Counted from the first letter of the stretch, positions 17,232 to 26,641 are shown. The stretch is DNA of 64,000 nt from Streptomyces sp. H39-S7 (GCF_027158205.1 NZ_JAPVLU010000008.1:124001-188000); one strand, 5' to 3'. Made by a program: numbers and translations. The notes: generated by a model from the sequence alone, not told the origin.

Positions 17232-18119
17232 TCAGGACGGCGCCACGCCCCCGGTTCCGCTCAGGGCCTGTGCGTCCAGCCAGCGGCTGATCGCCTTGCC
17301 GATCGCGTCGGGCTGGTCCTCCGGAGCGTGGTGTCCGGCCGGGCCGCAGTGCTCGATGTCCAGGGACGCGATGTTCTCCCGGCTCCAGGCGATCATGTCC
17401 TCGCCGATCAGCAGGGTGGGCGAGGAGTCGAAGGTGAGCAGCAGCTTGGGGACGTCGGCACTGGCTGCCAGCCAGGCGTCGTAGGCCGTGATGCGGGCGA
17501 CGACGTCGGCCGGTTCACCGTCGATCGGCATCATCCGCGGCCAGGCCAGCAGGGGACGGCGACTGCGCGGGGTCGGATAGGGATCGCGGTAGGGCTGGAC
17601 GTCGGCCGCACCGAGCGGGTTCAGGACTCCCCCGGTGAAGGCGGTCTCGATGAAGATGTTCTCCTCCAGCACCAGCTGCTCGCCGACTCCGGGGGTGCGG
17701 AAGGCCTCGAACCGGGACCGGGCGGGAGCGGGCATCTCCGCGGAGGACAGCGGCTTGAGCATGGTCTCCAGCAGGGCGATCCCGCGGACCCGGCCGGGGT
17801 GGCGGGCGGCCCAGTCCAGCGCCAGGGCGCCGCCCCAGTCGTGGCCGACCAGGACGACCTCGCCCAGATCCAGCGCCTCGAACCAGGCGTCGAGGTAGCG
17901 GGCCTGGTCGGCGAAGCTGTAGTCGATGTCGGGCTTGCCGGAGGCGCCCATGCCTATCAGGTCGGGCGCCAGGGTGCGGGCCTGGCCGGCGACGTGCGGG
18001 GTGACGTTCCGCCACAGGTGCGAGGAGGTCGGGTTGCCGTGCAGGAACACCACGGGCAGGGCGCCCGTCCCGGTCTCGGCGTAGGCGATGTGGGAGTCGA
18101 TGACGCTGACAGCGGCCAT
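17232..18119 (-). CDS. Haloalkane dehalogenase-type alpha/beta hydrolase
   Basis: Protein of 295 aa. The dehalogenase signature is complete: HGNP (N29, halide-stabilising) and GHDWGG with Asp94 as nucleophile, not Ser, and Trp95 as second halide-stabilising residue, plus catalytic His263 in GHHAPEDQP, the equivalent of the HFIQED block of LinB/DhaA. It should hydrolyse carbon-halogen bonds to an alcohol and halide. ATG 18119 follows AGGAC. It is divergent from a MarR regulator with two 17-bp palindromes between them, so expression is probably ligand-induced. Confidence 0.88.
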   Translation of the reverse strand: MAAVSVIDSHIAYAETGTGALPVVFLHGNPTSSHLWRNVTPHVAGQARTLAPDLIGMGASGKPDIDYSFADQARYLDAWFEALDLGEVVLVGHDWGGALALDWAARHPGRVRGIALLETMLKPLSSAEMPAPARSRFEAFRTPGVGEQLVLEENIFIETAFTGGVLNPLGAADVQPYRDPYPTPRSRRPLLAWPRMMPIDGEPADVVARITAYDAWLAASADVPKLLLTFDSSPTLLIGEDMIAWSRENIASLDIEHCGPAGHHAPEDQPDAIGKAISRWLDAQALSGTGGVAPS

Positions 18120-18154
18120 GGTCGTGAGGTCCTTTCGTGCGGAGTTCCGCATTC

Positions 18155-18171
18155 CGTTCATTCGATGAACG
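18155..18171. promoter_or_regulatory. MarR operator O1 (dehalogenase side)
   Basis: CGTTCAT tcg ATGAACG, a perfect 17-bp palindrome 36 bp before the dehalogenase start. It shares the CGTT-N9-AACG frame with the second palindrome at 18210-18226, which supports binding by one dimeric regulator. Confidence 0.65.
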
Positions 18172-18209
18172 TTTATTGCACTAACGGTTGAACGAGGACG
18201 ACGATATAC

Positions 18210-18226
18210 CGTTAGTGTCACTAACG
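18210..18226. promoter_or_regulatory. MarR operator O2 (regulator side)
   Basis: CGTTAGTG t CACTAACG, a perfect 17-bp palindrome 20 bp before the MarR ATG. A further half-site CACTAACG is at 18179-18186. The position fits autoregulation together with control of the divergent dehalogenase. Confidence 0.7.
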
Positions 18227-18246
18227 CAACGGGTAGGATCAGTGCC

Positions 18247-18771
18247 ATGACGACTGAGGACGCCAAGGCCACCGCGGCGAAGAGCGCGCAACCCAGTGAC
18301 GACGGCATGGACGACCGGGCGACACCGGACCGGCTGCGCACCCTGCCCAGCCGACTGCTGGTCCGGACCGCGTCACACGCCGATCGGCTGGTGAGCGAGG
18401 CCCTGGCGACCGAGAGCGCCCGCAAATGGCACTTCGTGGTGCTGGTCGCCCTCACCGAGTCGGGCCCGGCCAGCCAGTCGACCCTCAGCACCCGCACCGG
18501 GATCTTCCGCAGCGACATGGTCGCCGTCATCAACGACCTCGCCGACCGGGACCTGGTGGAACGCGCGCCCGACCCCGACGACCGCCGCCGCAATGTCATC
18601 ACCGCGACCCCGCGGGGCCGCGCGTATCTGCGCCGTCTCGACGACATCATCGACGCGGCCCAGGACGACCTGCTCGCCCCGCTCGACGAGACCGAGCGCC
18701 GTCAGCTGACCGGCCTGCTCACCCGCCTGATGAACCACCACTCGAAGGCGGCACCGCACGCCGGCAGGTGA
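18247..18771 (+). CDS. MarR-family transcriptional regulator
   Basis: Protein of 174 aa with a disordered N-terminus of about 30 aa. The winged helix follows (ASQSTLSTRTGIFRSDMVAV then INDLADRDLVERAPDPDDRR with the wing RRNVITATPRGRAY), the standard MarR signature. It is divergent from the haloalkane dehalogenase, and two matching palindromes lie in the intergenic region. Its ligand may be a halogenated or aromatic compound related to the dehalogenase substrate (inference). Confidence 0.88.
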   Translation: MTTEDAKATAAKSAQPSDDGMDDRATPDRLRTLPSRLLVRTASHADRLVSEALATESARKWHFVVLVALTESGPASQSTLSTRTGIFRSDMVAVINDLADRDLVERAPDPDDRRRNVITATPRGRAYLRRLDDIIDAAQDDLLAPLDETERRQLTGLLTRLMNHHSKAAPHAGR

Positions 18772-18781
18772 GCGGCCTCCG

Positions 18782-21097
18782 TCAGGACGCGAACTGGAAC
18801 CAGTTGAGATTGACAACGTCACCGGAACCGCTGGTGGTGAACGTGACATGGACGGCATGCACCCCTGTCGCCGACCCGGTCAGGGCGGTCGTCCTGCTCG
18901 TCCAGTTCTGCCAGCCGCCCGTGGTGCCGACCGGCACGCTCGCGATCACCGGGCCCGTCGTGCTGTCGAGCCGGTACTGCACCGTGCCGGTGATGCCCGC
19001 GCCCGAGGCGAACCGTGTGGTGACCGAGGCCGCCCCGGTGGCGCCGAAGTCGAGACTGCCGTAGTTGATCCAGTCGCCGGCCGCGATGTACCCGACATCG
19101 GTGCCGCCGCCGGTGTCGGTACAGGCCTCGTTCTGCGTGCCCGACTGGGTTGCGTACGCTTCCGCCTGCGTCAACCGGTACGCACTGGGCACCGATGCCG
19201 GACCGTAGGTGAGACCGAAGCCGTACGGGAACAGCGCGGGCTTCCCGTCACCGTCGTTGATCGGCTGCTGGCTCGCGGACTGCATCCACGTGTCGGGCAG
19301 CTTGCCGGTGGGCGCGTAGTCGCCGAAGAGCACATCCGAGACACCGTTGCCCTCGGTCCCCGGCAGCCACGCCTCGACGAGCGCGTTCCAGTTCGGCAAC
19401 TGGCCCGCGAGGTCCATCGGCCGGCCTGAAACGATGACGACCACGACCGGTACCCCCGCCGCCCGCAGTGTGCCGATCGTGTTCAGGTCTGCGGTGCTCA
19501 GGCCCATGCCTCCCGGGCGGTCACCCGCTCCCTCGGCATAGGGCGTCTCGCCGACGACGGCGACGGCGACCTTGTACGAGCTGTCGATCCCGGTGCCCGC
19601 CGCGTTGTACGTGACGGTGCTGCCGGCGCCCGCCTGGGCCCGGATACCCTGCAGGATCGTCGTGCCCGGCGTCGTGGCCCCGCTCGCTCCCTGCCAGGAG
19701 ACCGTCCAACCACCGCTCTGGTTACCGATGTTGTCGGCGTTCGAGCCTGCCACGAAGATCTTGTTGTTCGTCTTCGCCAGGGGCAGCACGTTACCGGCGT
19801 TCTTCAGGAGCACCTGGGACTCGCGGACGGCCTGCCGGGCGATGGCCCGGTGCGCCGCGCTGCCGACGGTCGAGGTGTAGGCGCGATCGGTCAGCGGGTG
19901 CTCGAACAGACCCAGCTCGAACTTCTTCGTCAGGATGCGGCGGTTCGCGTCGTCGATGCGCGACATGGGCACGCGTCCGGCCTGTACCTCGCCGCGCAGC
20001 AGGCTGATGAACGACTTCCAGGCGGTGGGCACCATGACCATGTCGATCCCGGCGTTGACCGCCTGCGCGACCTCGGCCGCCGCGAAGCCCGCCTGGCCGT
20101 CTATCTGGTCGATGCCGTTCCAGTCCGACACGACGAACCCGGAGAAGCCCAGCTCACCCTTGAGCAAGGTGGTGATCAGGTACTGGTTGCCGTGGTCCTT
20201 GACCCCGTTCCAGCTGTTGTACGAGATCATGAACGAGCCGACGCCCTTCTGCACCGCCGCCTGGAACGGCGGCAGGTGGATCGCCCGCAGCTCGGCCTCG
20301 GTGATCTGGGCGTTGCCCTGGTCGGTCCCATTGACCGTGCCGCCGTCACCGATGAAGTGCTTCGCCGTCGCGAGCACCGAGGCCGCGCCGCCGAGCGTGC
20401 CGCCCTGCAGTCCGGTGACATAGGTGCTCATGGACGTGGCGAGCTCCGGCTTCTCACCGAACGATTCGTAGGTGCGGCCCCACCGGTCGTTGCGGGCCAC
20501 GCAGAGGCAGGGCGAGAAGTCCCAGTCGATTCCGGTACCCGAGACCTCCTCGGCCGTCGCGCGGCCGATCTGCTGCACCAGCGCCGGGTCGCGGGTCGCA
20601 CCGAGGCCGATGTTGTGCGGGAAGATCGTGGCGCCGACCACGTTGTTGTGGCCGTGCACCGCGTCCACTCCGTAGATCAGCGGAATGCCGAGGCGGCCGG
20701 CCAGCGACGCGTTCTGGAATCCGTCGTACATGGCGGCCCAGCTGGTGGCGTTGTTCGGCGACGGGGCCGAACCACCGCCGGACAGCAGCGAGCCGAGCGC
20801 GTAGTTGGTGATGTCGGCGTTGCTGACACTGGCCCGCTCGGCCTGGGTCATCTGGCCGATCTTCTCGTCCAGCGTCATCTTCGCCAGCACCTGACCGACG
20901 CGCGTCGCGACGGGCAGCGAGGGGTCCGGATAGGGCTCGTGCGCCGAGGCCCGTTGCGGAACGGCGAGGATGGTGGCCACCAGCGCGAACGTGACCGCGA
21001 CCGGAACCCGGTGACGCAGCACCGACATCAACCCGGACCCGCGTAACCCGCCCCTTGCGTACGTCAATTCGGATCGTCCTCCAGTGATGACGTGCAC
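18782..21097 (-). CDS. Secreted GH3 beta-glucosidase-like enzyme with CBM6
   Basis: Protein of 771 aa, or 748 aa from the alternative ATG at 21028, which gives a tidy signal peptide (MSVLRHRVPVAVTFALV..., ending RASA). GH3 blocks: IPLIYGVDAVHGHNNVVGAT, the LATAKHFIGDGGT sugar-binding block, and the nucleophile Asp in GFVVSDWNGID. The alpha/beta sandwich domain contains VLLKNAGNVLPL. The last ~130 residues form a CBM6 (CTDTGGGTDVGYIAAGDWIN; GVHAVHVTFT). This ExoP/BglX-like layout suggests an extracellular beta-glucan or oligosaccharide hydrolase. A chi-box-like element and TTGACC -35 lie upstream. It ends convergently with MarR. Confidence 0.9.
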   Translation of the reverse strand: MHVITGGRSELTYARGGLRGSGLMSVLRHRVPVAVTFALVATILAVPQRASAHEPYPDPSLPVATRVGQVLAKMTLDEKIGQMTQAERASVSNADITNYALGSLLSGGGSAPSPNNATSWAAMYDGFQNASLAGRLGIPLIYGVDAVHGHNNVVGATIFPHNIGLGATRDPALVQQIGRATAEEVSGTGIDWDFSPCLCVARNDRWGRTYESFGEKPELATSMSTYVTGLQGGTLGGAASVLATAKHFIGDGGTVNGTDQGNAQITEAELRAIHLPPFQAAVQKGVGSFMISYNSWNGVKDHGNQYLITTLLKGELGFSGFVVSDWNGIDQIDGQAGFAAAEVAQAVNAGIDMVMVPTAWKSFISLLRGEVQAGRVPMSRIDDANRRILTKKFELGLFEHPLTDRAYTSTVGSAAHRAIARQAVRESQVLLKNAGNVLPLAKTNNKIFVAGSNADNIGNQSGGWTVSWQGASGATTPGTTILQGIRAQAGAGSTVTYNAAGTGIDSSYKVAVAVVGETPYAEGAGDRPGGMGLSTADLNTIGTLRAAGVPVVVVIVSGRPMDLAGQLPNWNALVEAWLPGTEGNGVSDVLFGDYAPTGKLPDTWMQSASQQPINDGDGKPALFPYGFGLTYGPASVPSAYRLTQAEAYATQSGTQNEACTDTGGGTDVGYIAAGDWINYGSLDFGATGAASVTTRFASGAGITGTVQYRLDSTTGPVIASVPVGTTGGWQNWTSRTTALTGSATGVHAVHVTFTTSGSGDVVNLNWFQFAS

Positions 21098-21125
21098 CTG
21101 ACGGATCGTGGCCGCCCGCCCGCCA

Positions 21126-21167
21126 CAGAATCGCGTCTGCGGAGAGCGCGGTCAATGGTTCAGACCT
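21126..21167 (-). promoter_or_regulatory. GH3-CBM6 promoter with chi/DasR-like box
   Basis: On the plus strand 21156-21167 reads TGGTTCAGACCT, one base from the chitinase direct-repeat consensus TGGTCCAGACCT. On the minus strand the box runs into ATTGACC, giving a -35 TTGACC (21149-21154) and, 17 bp on, a GATTCT -10. This box-then-ACCATTGAC arrangement is the same as before the chitinase at 52.6 kb. Confidence 0.5.
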
Positions 21168-21353
21168 TGAATACCGGTGCTGAATCCAGCCAAAGCACCG
21201 GGGGCGCCCTATGGGCCGAACCGGGGACCCGGCCGGACCCCCCGCGTCACGACGCGGCTGAACGGGTACGCCTCCCTACCGCATCACTCCCCGGGAAAAG
21301 CCATGGTCACAGGCCCGGGAGTCCACGTGGCGGAGGACAGGTGAGGGACGGAC

Positions 21354-22919
21354 ATGGCGAAGGCCTATCTGGTGGGCAGCGGAATCGCTTCGTTGTCGGC
21401 GGCGGCGTTCCTGATCCGCGAAGGGGGCTTTTCCGGGGCCGACATCGTGATCCTGGAAGAGCAGGACCGCGAGGGCGGCAGCCTGGACGCGGCCGGATCC
21501 CCCGAAACCGGCTACACGATGCGCGGCGGGCGCATGTTCGAAGTCCACTTCGAGTGCACCTACGACCTGCTCTCCTCGATCCCGTCCCTGGACGACCCGT
21601 CGAAGTCGGTCACCGAGGACACCTTCGCCTTCCACGAGGACTTCGCCTGGGACGACCACGCCCGGCTGGTGGATGCCGAGGGGAAGGTCATCGACGCGCA
21701 CTCGATGACCTTCTCCGAGCGTGACCGGCTGGAACTGGTCAAGTGCGTGGCCACGCCCGAGAAGCTGCTGGACGGCAAGCGCATCTCGGACTGCTTCCAC
21801 GAGGAGTTCTTCACCACCAACTTCTGGGCGATGTGGTGCACCACCTTCGCGTTCGAGCCCTGGCACAGCGCGATCGAGTTCCGCCGCTACCTCAACCGCT
21901 TCGTCCACCTGTTCAAGACCTTCGACACCATGTCCGGGATCTACCGCACCAAGTTCAACCAGTTCGACTCGATCGTGCGCCCGCTGCTGAAATGGCTCAC
22001 CGACCAGGGGGTGACCGTGCAGTTGGACACCCGGGTCACCGACCTCGCCCTCGCACCGGGCAACGCCCTCACCGTCGAGACGATCACCTGGGTCCGGGGC
22101 GGGAAGACCGAGGTGACCACTTTGGACACCGGTGACCTGGCGGTGGTCACCAACGGTTCGATGACGGCGAACTCGACCCTCGGCACCACCGACGCGGCAC
22201 CGGTCCTGGACACCACCACCACGGACGGATCGTGGCAGCTGTGGGAGACGCTGGCGGCCAAGCGTCCGGGGCTGGGCAACCCCTCGGTGTTCGACTCCAG
22301 CACCGAGGACTCCACCTGGGAGTCGTTCACCGTCACCACCAAGGACCCGGTCTTCTTCCAGCTCATGGAGAAGTTCAGCGGCAGCGAGGCCGGCAAGGGC
22401 GGCCTGATCACGTTCAAGGACTCCAGCTGGCTGCTGACCATCGTCCTCAACCACCAGCCCCACTTCCGCGAGCAGCCCGAGGACACCTTCGTGTGGTGGG
22501 GTTACGCGCTGTTCCCCGACAAGCAGGGTGACTTCGTCAGGAAGCCGATGTCCCGGTGCACCGGCCGGGAGATCCTGGACGAGGTGCTGCAGCACCTGCG
22601 CTTCGAGCAGCGCCCGCAGATCCTGGACGGCTCGGTCGTGCTCCCGGCGATGATGCCCTACATCACCAGCCAGTTCCTGGTCCGCCAGGCCGGAGACCGC
22701 CCCCAGGTCGTCCCCGCGGGATCGACCAACCTGGCCTTCATCGGCCAGTACGCCGAAGTCCCCGACGACGTCGTCTTCACCGTCGAGTACTCCGTCCGCA
22801 CCGCCTGGACCGCCGTCGCCGGCCTTCTGGGTCTCGACAGGCGGCCGCCCCCCGTCTACAAGGGCCAACACGACCCCAAGGTGCTCGTCGAGGCGCTGCA
22901 GACCCTGCACCGGCGCTGA
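21354..22919 (+). CDS. ohyA: Oleate hydratase (FAD-dependent, myosin-cross-reactive antigen family)
   Basis: Protein of 521 aa. The N-terminus carries the dinucleotide-binding motif in its OhyA form (YLVGSGIASLSAAAFLIRE) with the acidic end VILEEQD. The family blocks GYTMRGGRMFEVHFECTYDL, EFFTTNFWAMWCTTFAFEPW and NLAFIGQYAEVPDDVVFTVE are all recognisable; the Glu and Tyr of the first block are the catalytic region of characterised hydratases. It adds water to the cis-9 double bond of unsaturated fatty acids to give 10-hydroxy acids, using FAD structurally; usually membrane-associated. ATG 21354 with a GGTGAGGGACGG leader. Often linked to detoxification of free fatty acids. Confidence 0.93.
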   Translation: MAKAYLVGSGIASLSAAAFLIREGGFSGADIVILEEQDREGGSLDAAGSPETGYTMRGGRMFEVHFECTYDLLSSIPSLDDPSKSVTEDTFAFHEDFAWDDHARLVDAEGKVIDAHSMTFSERDRLELVKCVATPEKLLDGKRISDCFHEEFFTTNFWAMWCTTFAFEPWHSAIEFRRYLNRFVHLFKTFDTMSGIYRTKFNQFDSIVRPLLKWLTDQGVTVQLDTRVTDLALAPGNALTVETITWVRGGKTEVTTLDTGDLAVVTNGSMTANSTLGTTDAAPVLDTTTTDGSWQLWETLAAKRPGLGNPSVFDSSTEDSTWESFTVTTKDPVFFQLMEKFSGSEAGKGGLITFKDSSWLLTIVLNHQPHFREQPEDTFVWWGYALFPDKQGDFVRKPMSRCTGREILDEVLQHLRFEQRPQILDGSVVLPAMMPYITSQFLVRQAGDRPQVVPAGSTNLAFIGQYAEVPDDVVFTVEYSVRTAWTAVAGLLGLDRRPPPVYKGQHDPKVLVEALQTLHRR

Positions 22920-22989
22920 CGGGCGTAGCGGTGGAAGCGGTTGCCAGTCGCGTTCGGCACGGCCGGCACCCGCGTGCCGAACCGGCTTC

Positions 22990-23664
22990 CTACACTGCGT
23001 CCACCCTCTTGCAGATCTCCCACGACACCGACGTGGCCACGGTCAGGATGAACGACAGGGACCCCAACGGCGAGACGCCCAGGGGACGGACGGCGCTCAG
23101 GCAGCCGGCGTCGAGCTGGTCCTCGTCCATCGGGTCGTCTCCATCACTCAGGATGGCGGCGCGGACTTCCTCCAGCCCTTTCAGGGCATAGCTGCCGATG
23201 GGGAGGTCGTCCTCCGTCTCACCGTCCGAGGGCGCGACCAGCCGGCTCGACGGGATCGACAGGATCGCGCGCAACCGGCCGACCGTGGGCTCCTGACAGA
23301 GCAGGTGAACCGCGTCCTCGCCAAGTGGCGGCTGCTCGCGGACCAGACGGTCCAGAACCGTGATGCCCAGCACCGCGTACGCACTGCTGTAGCGCCAGCC
23401 GATCGCTTCCACCTGGCGCTCGTACTCCAGCGTGGCGTCGCCGAGTTCGCTCAGGGCGCGCGGATGGTGCAGGAAACCGGTGGAGTCGACGTACTCCTCG
23501 ATGGCGTCGGACGAGTCCGACAGGTGCAGTGCGGTGGACAAAGCCTGACCCCGTGCCTCGTCCACGTCGGCACACGCGTTGTGCAACGAACGCAGCCCCT
23601 CCGCCTCGGCCTCGCTCAGCCGTGACGAGTCCGACCCGGTTAATCGCATGAACGAGTAACTCAT
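22990..23664 (-). CDS. Uncharacterised protein, 224 aa
   Basis: I do not recognise a family. The protein is acidic and mostly helical, with an Asp/Ser-rich middle (SALHLSDSSDAIEEYVDS), a segment like HHPRALSELGDATLEYERQV, and a hydrophobic C-terminal stretch (PLGSLSFILTVATSVSWEIC) that might be one membrane helix. The ATG at 23664, with a G-run 4 nt upstream, was preferred over a longer in-frame start at 23700. It lies downstream of the DinB-fold gene on the same strand with a 133-bp gap, so it may be a separate unit. Confidence 0.55.
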   Translation of the reverse strand: MSYSFMRLTGSDSSRLSEAEAEGLRSLHNACADVDEARGQALSTALHLSDSSDAIEEYVDSTGFLHHPRALSELGDATLEYERQVEAIGWRYSSAYAVLGITVLDRLVREQPPLGEDAVHLLCQEPTVGRLRAILSIPSSRLVAPSDGETEDDLPIGSYALKGLEEVRAAILSDGDDPMDEDQLDAGCLSAVRPLGVSPLGSLSFILTVATSVSWEICKRVDAV

Positions 23665-23797
23665 GGTGCCCCCCTGCTCCTGCGGTCCCGACGACACCAC
23701 GCTACCCGCGGCCCGGGCAGCGCGGCATCGACGGCCAGATCTTGGGGGGTGGGTATCAACCGGTGGAAATCACCTGGCGGTGATCAGCCGGTGGATG

Positions 23798-24388
23798 TCA
23801 GGCCGCCGGAGTCCACTGGGGGTCACGGCCGGTGAACGCGAGCAGCTTCTGCGCGGCACTCGCCCCCTCGGCGGCCGGCAGGGCGGGACCGAACTTGTGG
23901 AAGTTGTCACGGATGAAGTCGACGATCAGGTCGGCGATCACCTGCAGCCCCTCGGCCAGGTCGTCCGTGAGCGGCAGCTCCTGACCCGTGGCCTTGGCGA
24001 TGTCCCAGGCGTGAACAGCCGCGTCCAGTGCGGCTGTTGCGGTTCCCTGCCAGGCGGGGACCGGACCGAAGGGCGTCGGTACGTTCTCCGCGTCCGGACC
24101 GACGGAGTCCCAGGCGGCGGTCGCCGCGGCCAGCACCTCGTCGAGCTGCCCGATCGGATCGGCGTCGAGGGCGTCCGCGGGCTCGAAGGGATCCCCCGGC
24201 GGACCCACTTCGGTGATCTGCATGGTGAGTGCCTGCTGGTCGAGCCGCGCGTGATTGAGCACCTGCCGCACCGTCCACTCCGCACACGGAGTCGGATTGG
24301 ACCAGGCGTCCTGCGGCACGCCCAGCACGGCTGTGCGCAGGTAGCCGTGCGCCTCGGCGAGCAACTTGAATCCGTCGACGGCAGTCAT
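23798..24388 (-). CDS. TIGR03086-type DinB/MDMPI-fold metal-binding protein
   Basis: Protein of 196 aa. The N-terminal signature NPTPCAEWTVRQVLNH and the second-half block DAAVHAWDIAKATGQ are typical of the TIGR03086 group, related to mycothiol-dependent maleylpyruvate isomerase and DinB. The His residues in these blocks are the likely metal ligands. Family members act as thiol-dependent transferases or have unknown roles, presumably with mycothiol in actinomycetes. ATG start. The tail reads TGRDPQWTPAA, as is common in the family. Confidence 0.85.
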   Translation of the reverse strand: MTAVDGFKLLAEAHGYLRTAVLGVPQDAWSNPTPCAEWTVRQVLNHARLDQQALTMQITEVGPPGDPFEPADALDADPIGQLDEVLAAATAAWDSVGPDAENVPTPFGPVPAWQGTATAALDAAVHAWDIAKATGQELPLTDDLAEGLQVIADLIVDFIRDNFHKFGPALPAAEGASAAQKLLAFTGRDPQWTPAA

Positions 24389-24576
24389 GTCGGGCCCCTT
24401 CGCATCAACCAGGATCTGGAAATCGCACCTTAGTCCGCGCCGGATCGACCTGTCAGGGAACTGCGCGGTTGCCGCCTTTGTCCGTTCGGTGATGGACTGG
24501 ACCGATGGATCACGTGGCGGTGCTCGCCCCGACCGCTCTCAGGGCAAGCCGCACGCGTTCGATCAGAAGGGAACTG

Positions 24577-25554
24577 ATGGTGCGTAGGACCGGGATCATC
24601 GGATACGCCGTCGCGTCCGTGGCGGCACTGGTCTTCGGCGGGCTCGCCCCCGTGGCTTCCGCCACGGACGAGGCGACACGGTCGAACCCGTCCGCCGTCC
24701 GGCTGGACGCGTACTGGACTCCTGCCCGGATGGCGGACGCGCTGCCCGGCGGGCCGGGTGGCGGGGCCGAGGCCGCGTCATGGGTTCGTGGCGGCTCCCC
24801 CGCCGTGGACGGGCCCCGGCCCGGGGAGAGCATTCCGCCCAGCCGCAGCTTCGACGGCATTCCGCAGGCCGGCACCTTCTTCTGGACCGACGCGACCGGC
24901 TCCGGGCGGACCTGCAGCGGGTCCGTGGTGCTCGCCCCCGGCCGCGACCTGGTGCTCAGCGCCGGGCACTGCCTGGCGGGCTACTCCGGCACCACCCCCC
25001 GGCGCGACCTGGCCTTCGTGCCGCAGTACCACGACGGGCTCAAGCCCTTCGGCATCTTCCCCGTCAGGAACAACGGCGTCTACGTCTCGCAGCAGTACTA
25101 CGACCTGGGCGAGCACGCGGGAGCCGCGTACGACTTCGCCTTCGCGGTCACCGGCCCCAACCAGGACGGGACACGCCTGCAGGACGCGGTCGGTGGCGTG
25201 TGGCTGCTCACCGGGACCGGGTACGACCATGCCCCGGTACGGATGATCGGATATCCGGCGGGTGCGGCGAAACCGCTCGAGTGCTGGAGCCGGACCACCC
25301 GATGGGTCAGTGACGATCCGGCCGACCCGGGTACGTTCTCGCGCATCGCCTGCGACGCGTTCGTGGGCGGGACCAGCGGTGGGCCGATGCTGGTGCCGTG
25401 GCCGGGCGGCTGGGCGGTGGTCGGGGTCATCGGCGGCTATCACACCGGCGGCAACACCCCCAAGGTCTCCTACAGCGCCTCCTTCGGCGCTGCCGTCCAG
25501 AGCCTCTACCGCGCCGCCACCACCGGCGGTCCGCCCGCCGGCCCCGCCTCCTGA
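24577..25554 (+). CDS. Secreted trypsin-like serine endopeptidase
   Basis: Protein of 325 aa with a Sec signal peptide (residues 1 to about 28, MVRRTGIIGYAVASVAALVF..., ending VASA) and a propeptide-like stretch of about 60 aa. The catalytic triad is clear: His131 in LSAGHCLAG, Asp186 in AYDFAFAV and Ser267 in GGTSGGP. It resembles the actinomycete V8/trypsin-like peptidases of about 320 aa with unknown specificity. ATG 24577 follows AAGGGA; longer in-frame starts would add a non-signal N-terminus. It is transcribed alone. Confidence 0.88.
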   Translation: MVRRTGIIGYAVASVAALVFGGLAPVASATDEATRSNPSAVRLDAYWTPARMADALPGGPGGGAEAASWVRGGSPAVDGPRPGESIPPSRSFDGIPQAGTFFWTDATGSGRTCSGSVVLAPGRDLVLSAGHCLAGYSGTTPRRDLAFVPQYHDGLKPFGIFPVRNNGVYVSQQYYDLGEHAGAAYDFAFAVTGPNQDGTRLQDAVGGVWLLTGTGYDHAPVRMIGYPAGAAKPLECWSRTTRWVSDDPADPGTFSRIACDAFVGGTSGGPMLVPWPGGWAVVGVIGGYHTGGNTPKVSYSASFGAAVQSLYRAATTGGPPAGPAS

Positions 25555-25642
25555 GCCCGTCGGACCGGTCGCCGCAAGCGGGCCCCGTACGGGCCGGAGA
25601 GGCCGGGGACGAGCCGGGCCGCACCGCCGTCCGGCAGCCGCC

Positions 25643-26641
25643 TCACGCGCCGCCCGTCGCGGTGGTCAGTGCGGCCGCCGCCCGGGCGAGCGTCTGCGGG
25701 TGGCCGTAGAGGCCGGGCAGACCGCCCGAGTGCAGAAAGACCGTGCGCTGTCCGGGAACGATGCCGCCGTCCTCGACCGCCGCGATCAGACCGGCCATCG
25801 CCCGTCCCGTGTAGATGGGATCGAGCACCATGCCCTCGGTTCCGGCGGCCAGCAGCAGCGCGGCCATGACCGGTTCGGTCAGGGTGCCGTAGCCCTCACC
25901 GACCTGGTCGAGGCGGACCCGCAGGGTCCCCGGCCCGCCGGGTTCCCCGCTCAGTTCCGCGACGAGCCCGGACACGGTGCGGGACGGATCCTCGACGGCG
26001 CCGACGTGGATGCCGAGCACGCGCGCGGAGCCCAGGGAGTCGACGAGGCCGGCCATCGTGCCGCCGGAGCCGAGTGCGACGACGACGGTCGACAGGTCGG
26101 GGGCCTGCGCGAGGAGTTCACGCCCGCATTCGACGTAGCCGAGCGCTCCCACCGCGCTGGAACCCCCGAAGGGGATGAGCGCCGGGACGGCGCCGCGCTC
26201 CCGCAGTTCCCCGGCCACCCGCCCGGCCACGGCCTTGAGTTCCGCCGCACCGACCTCACCGGCCCAGACGACGGTGGCGCCGAACAGCGCGTCGAGTGTG
26301 AGGTTGCCGGATCCCGACGCACCGGGCGTGCCACGGAGCACGAGGACGGCGTCGAGCCCCAGCCGGGCGGCGGCGGCCGCGGTCAGCCGCGCGTGGTTGC
26401 TCTGCGGAGCCCCGGTGGTCACCAGAACCGTCGCGCCGACGTCGCGGGCGGCGCCGCAGAGCCACTCCAGCTTGCGCACCTTGTTCCCGCCGCCACCCAG
26501 ACCGATGAGGTCGTCCCGTTTGACCCACAGGTCGTCCGGGCCCAGGCCCAGGGCGCGGGCCAGGCGCGGCATGGGTTCCAGCGGGGTGGGCCACGTCGCC
26601 AGCAGGGCTCGCGACGCGTTGCGGCTGTCCGACGTCGTCAT
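25643..26641 (-). CDS. PLP-dependent D-cysteine desulfhydrase / ACC deaminase-like enzyme
   Basis: Protein of 332 aa, fold-type II PLP enzyme. The Schiff-base lysine is in GLGGGGNKVRKLEWL, preceded by LWVKRDDLIG; the Asn-binding block is TTGAPQSNHAR, and the phosphate-binding glycines are in ALGSGGTMAGL. It belongs to the ACC deaminase/D-cysteine desulfhydrase family, which releases ammonia (with alpha-ketobutyrate or with pyruvate plus H2S). The two activities cannot be separated here, though the general layout fits DcyD better. The ATG at 26641 has GGGGGA 4 nt upstream. Confidence 0.85.
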   Translation of the reverse strand: MTTSDSRNASRALLATWPTPLEPMPRLARALGLGPDDLWVKRDDLIGLGGGGNKVRKLEWLCGAARDVGATVLVTTGAPQSNHARLTAAAAARLGLDAVLVLRGTPGASGSGNLTLDALFGATVVWAGEVGAAELKAVAGRVAGELRERGAVPALIPFGGSSAVGALGYVECGRELLAQAPDLSTVVVALGSGGTMAGLVDSLGSARVLGIHVGAVEDPSRTVSGLVAELSGEPGGPGTLRVRLDQVGEGYGTLTEPVMAALLLAAGTEGMVLDPIYTGRAMAGLIAAVEDGGIVPGQRTVFLHSGGLPGLYGHPQTLARAAAALTTATGGA

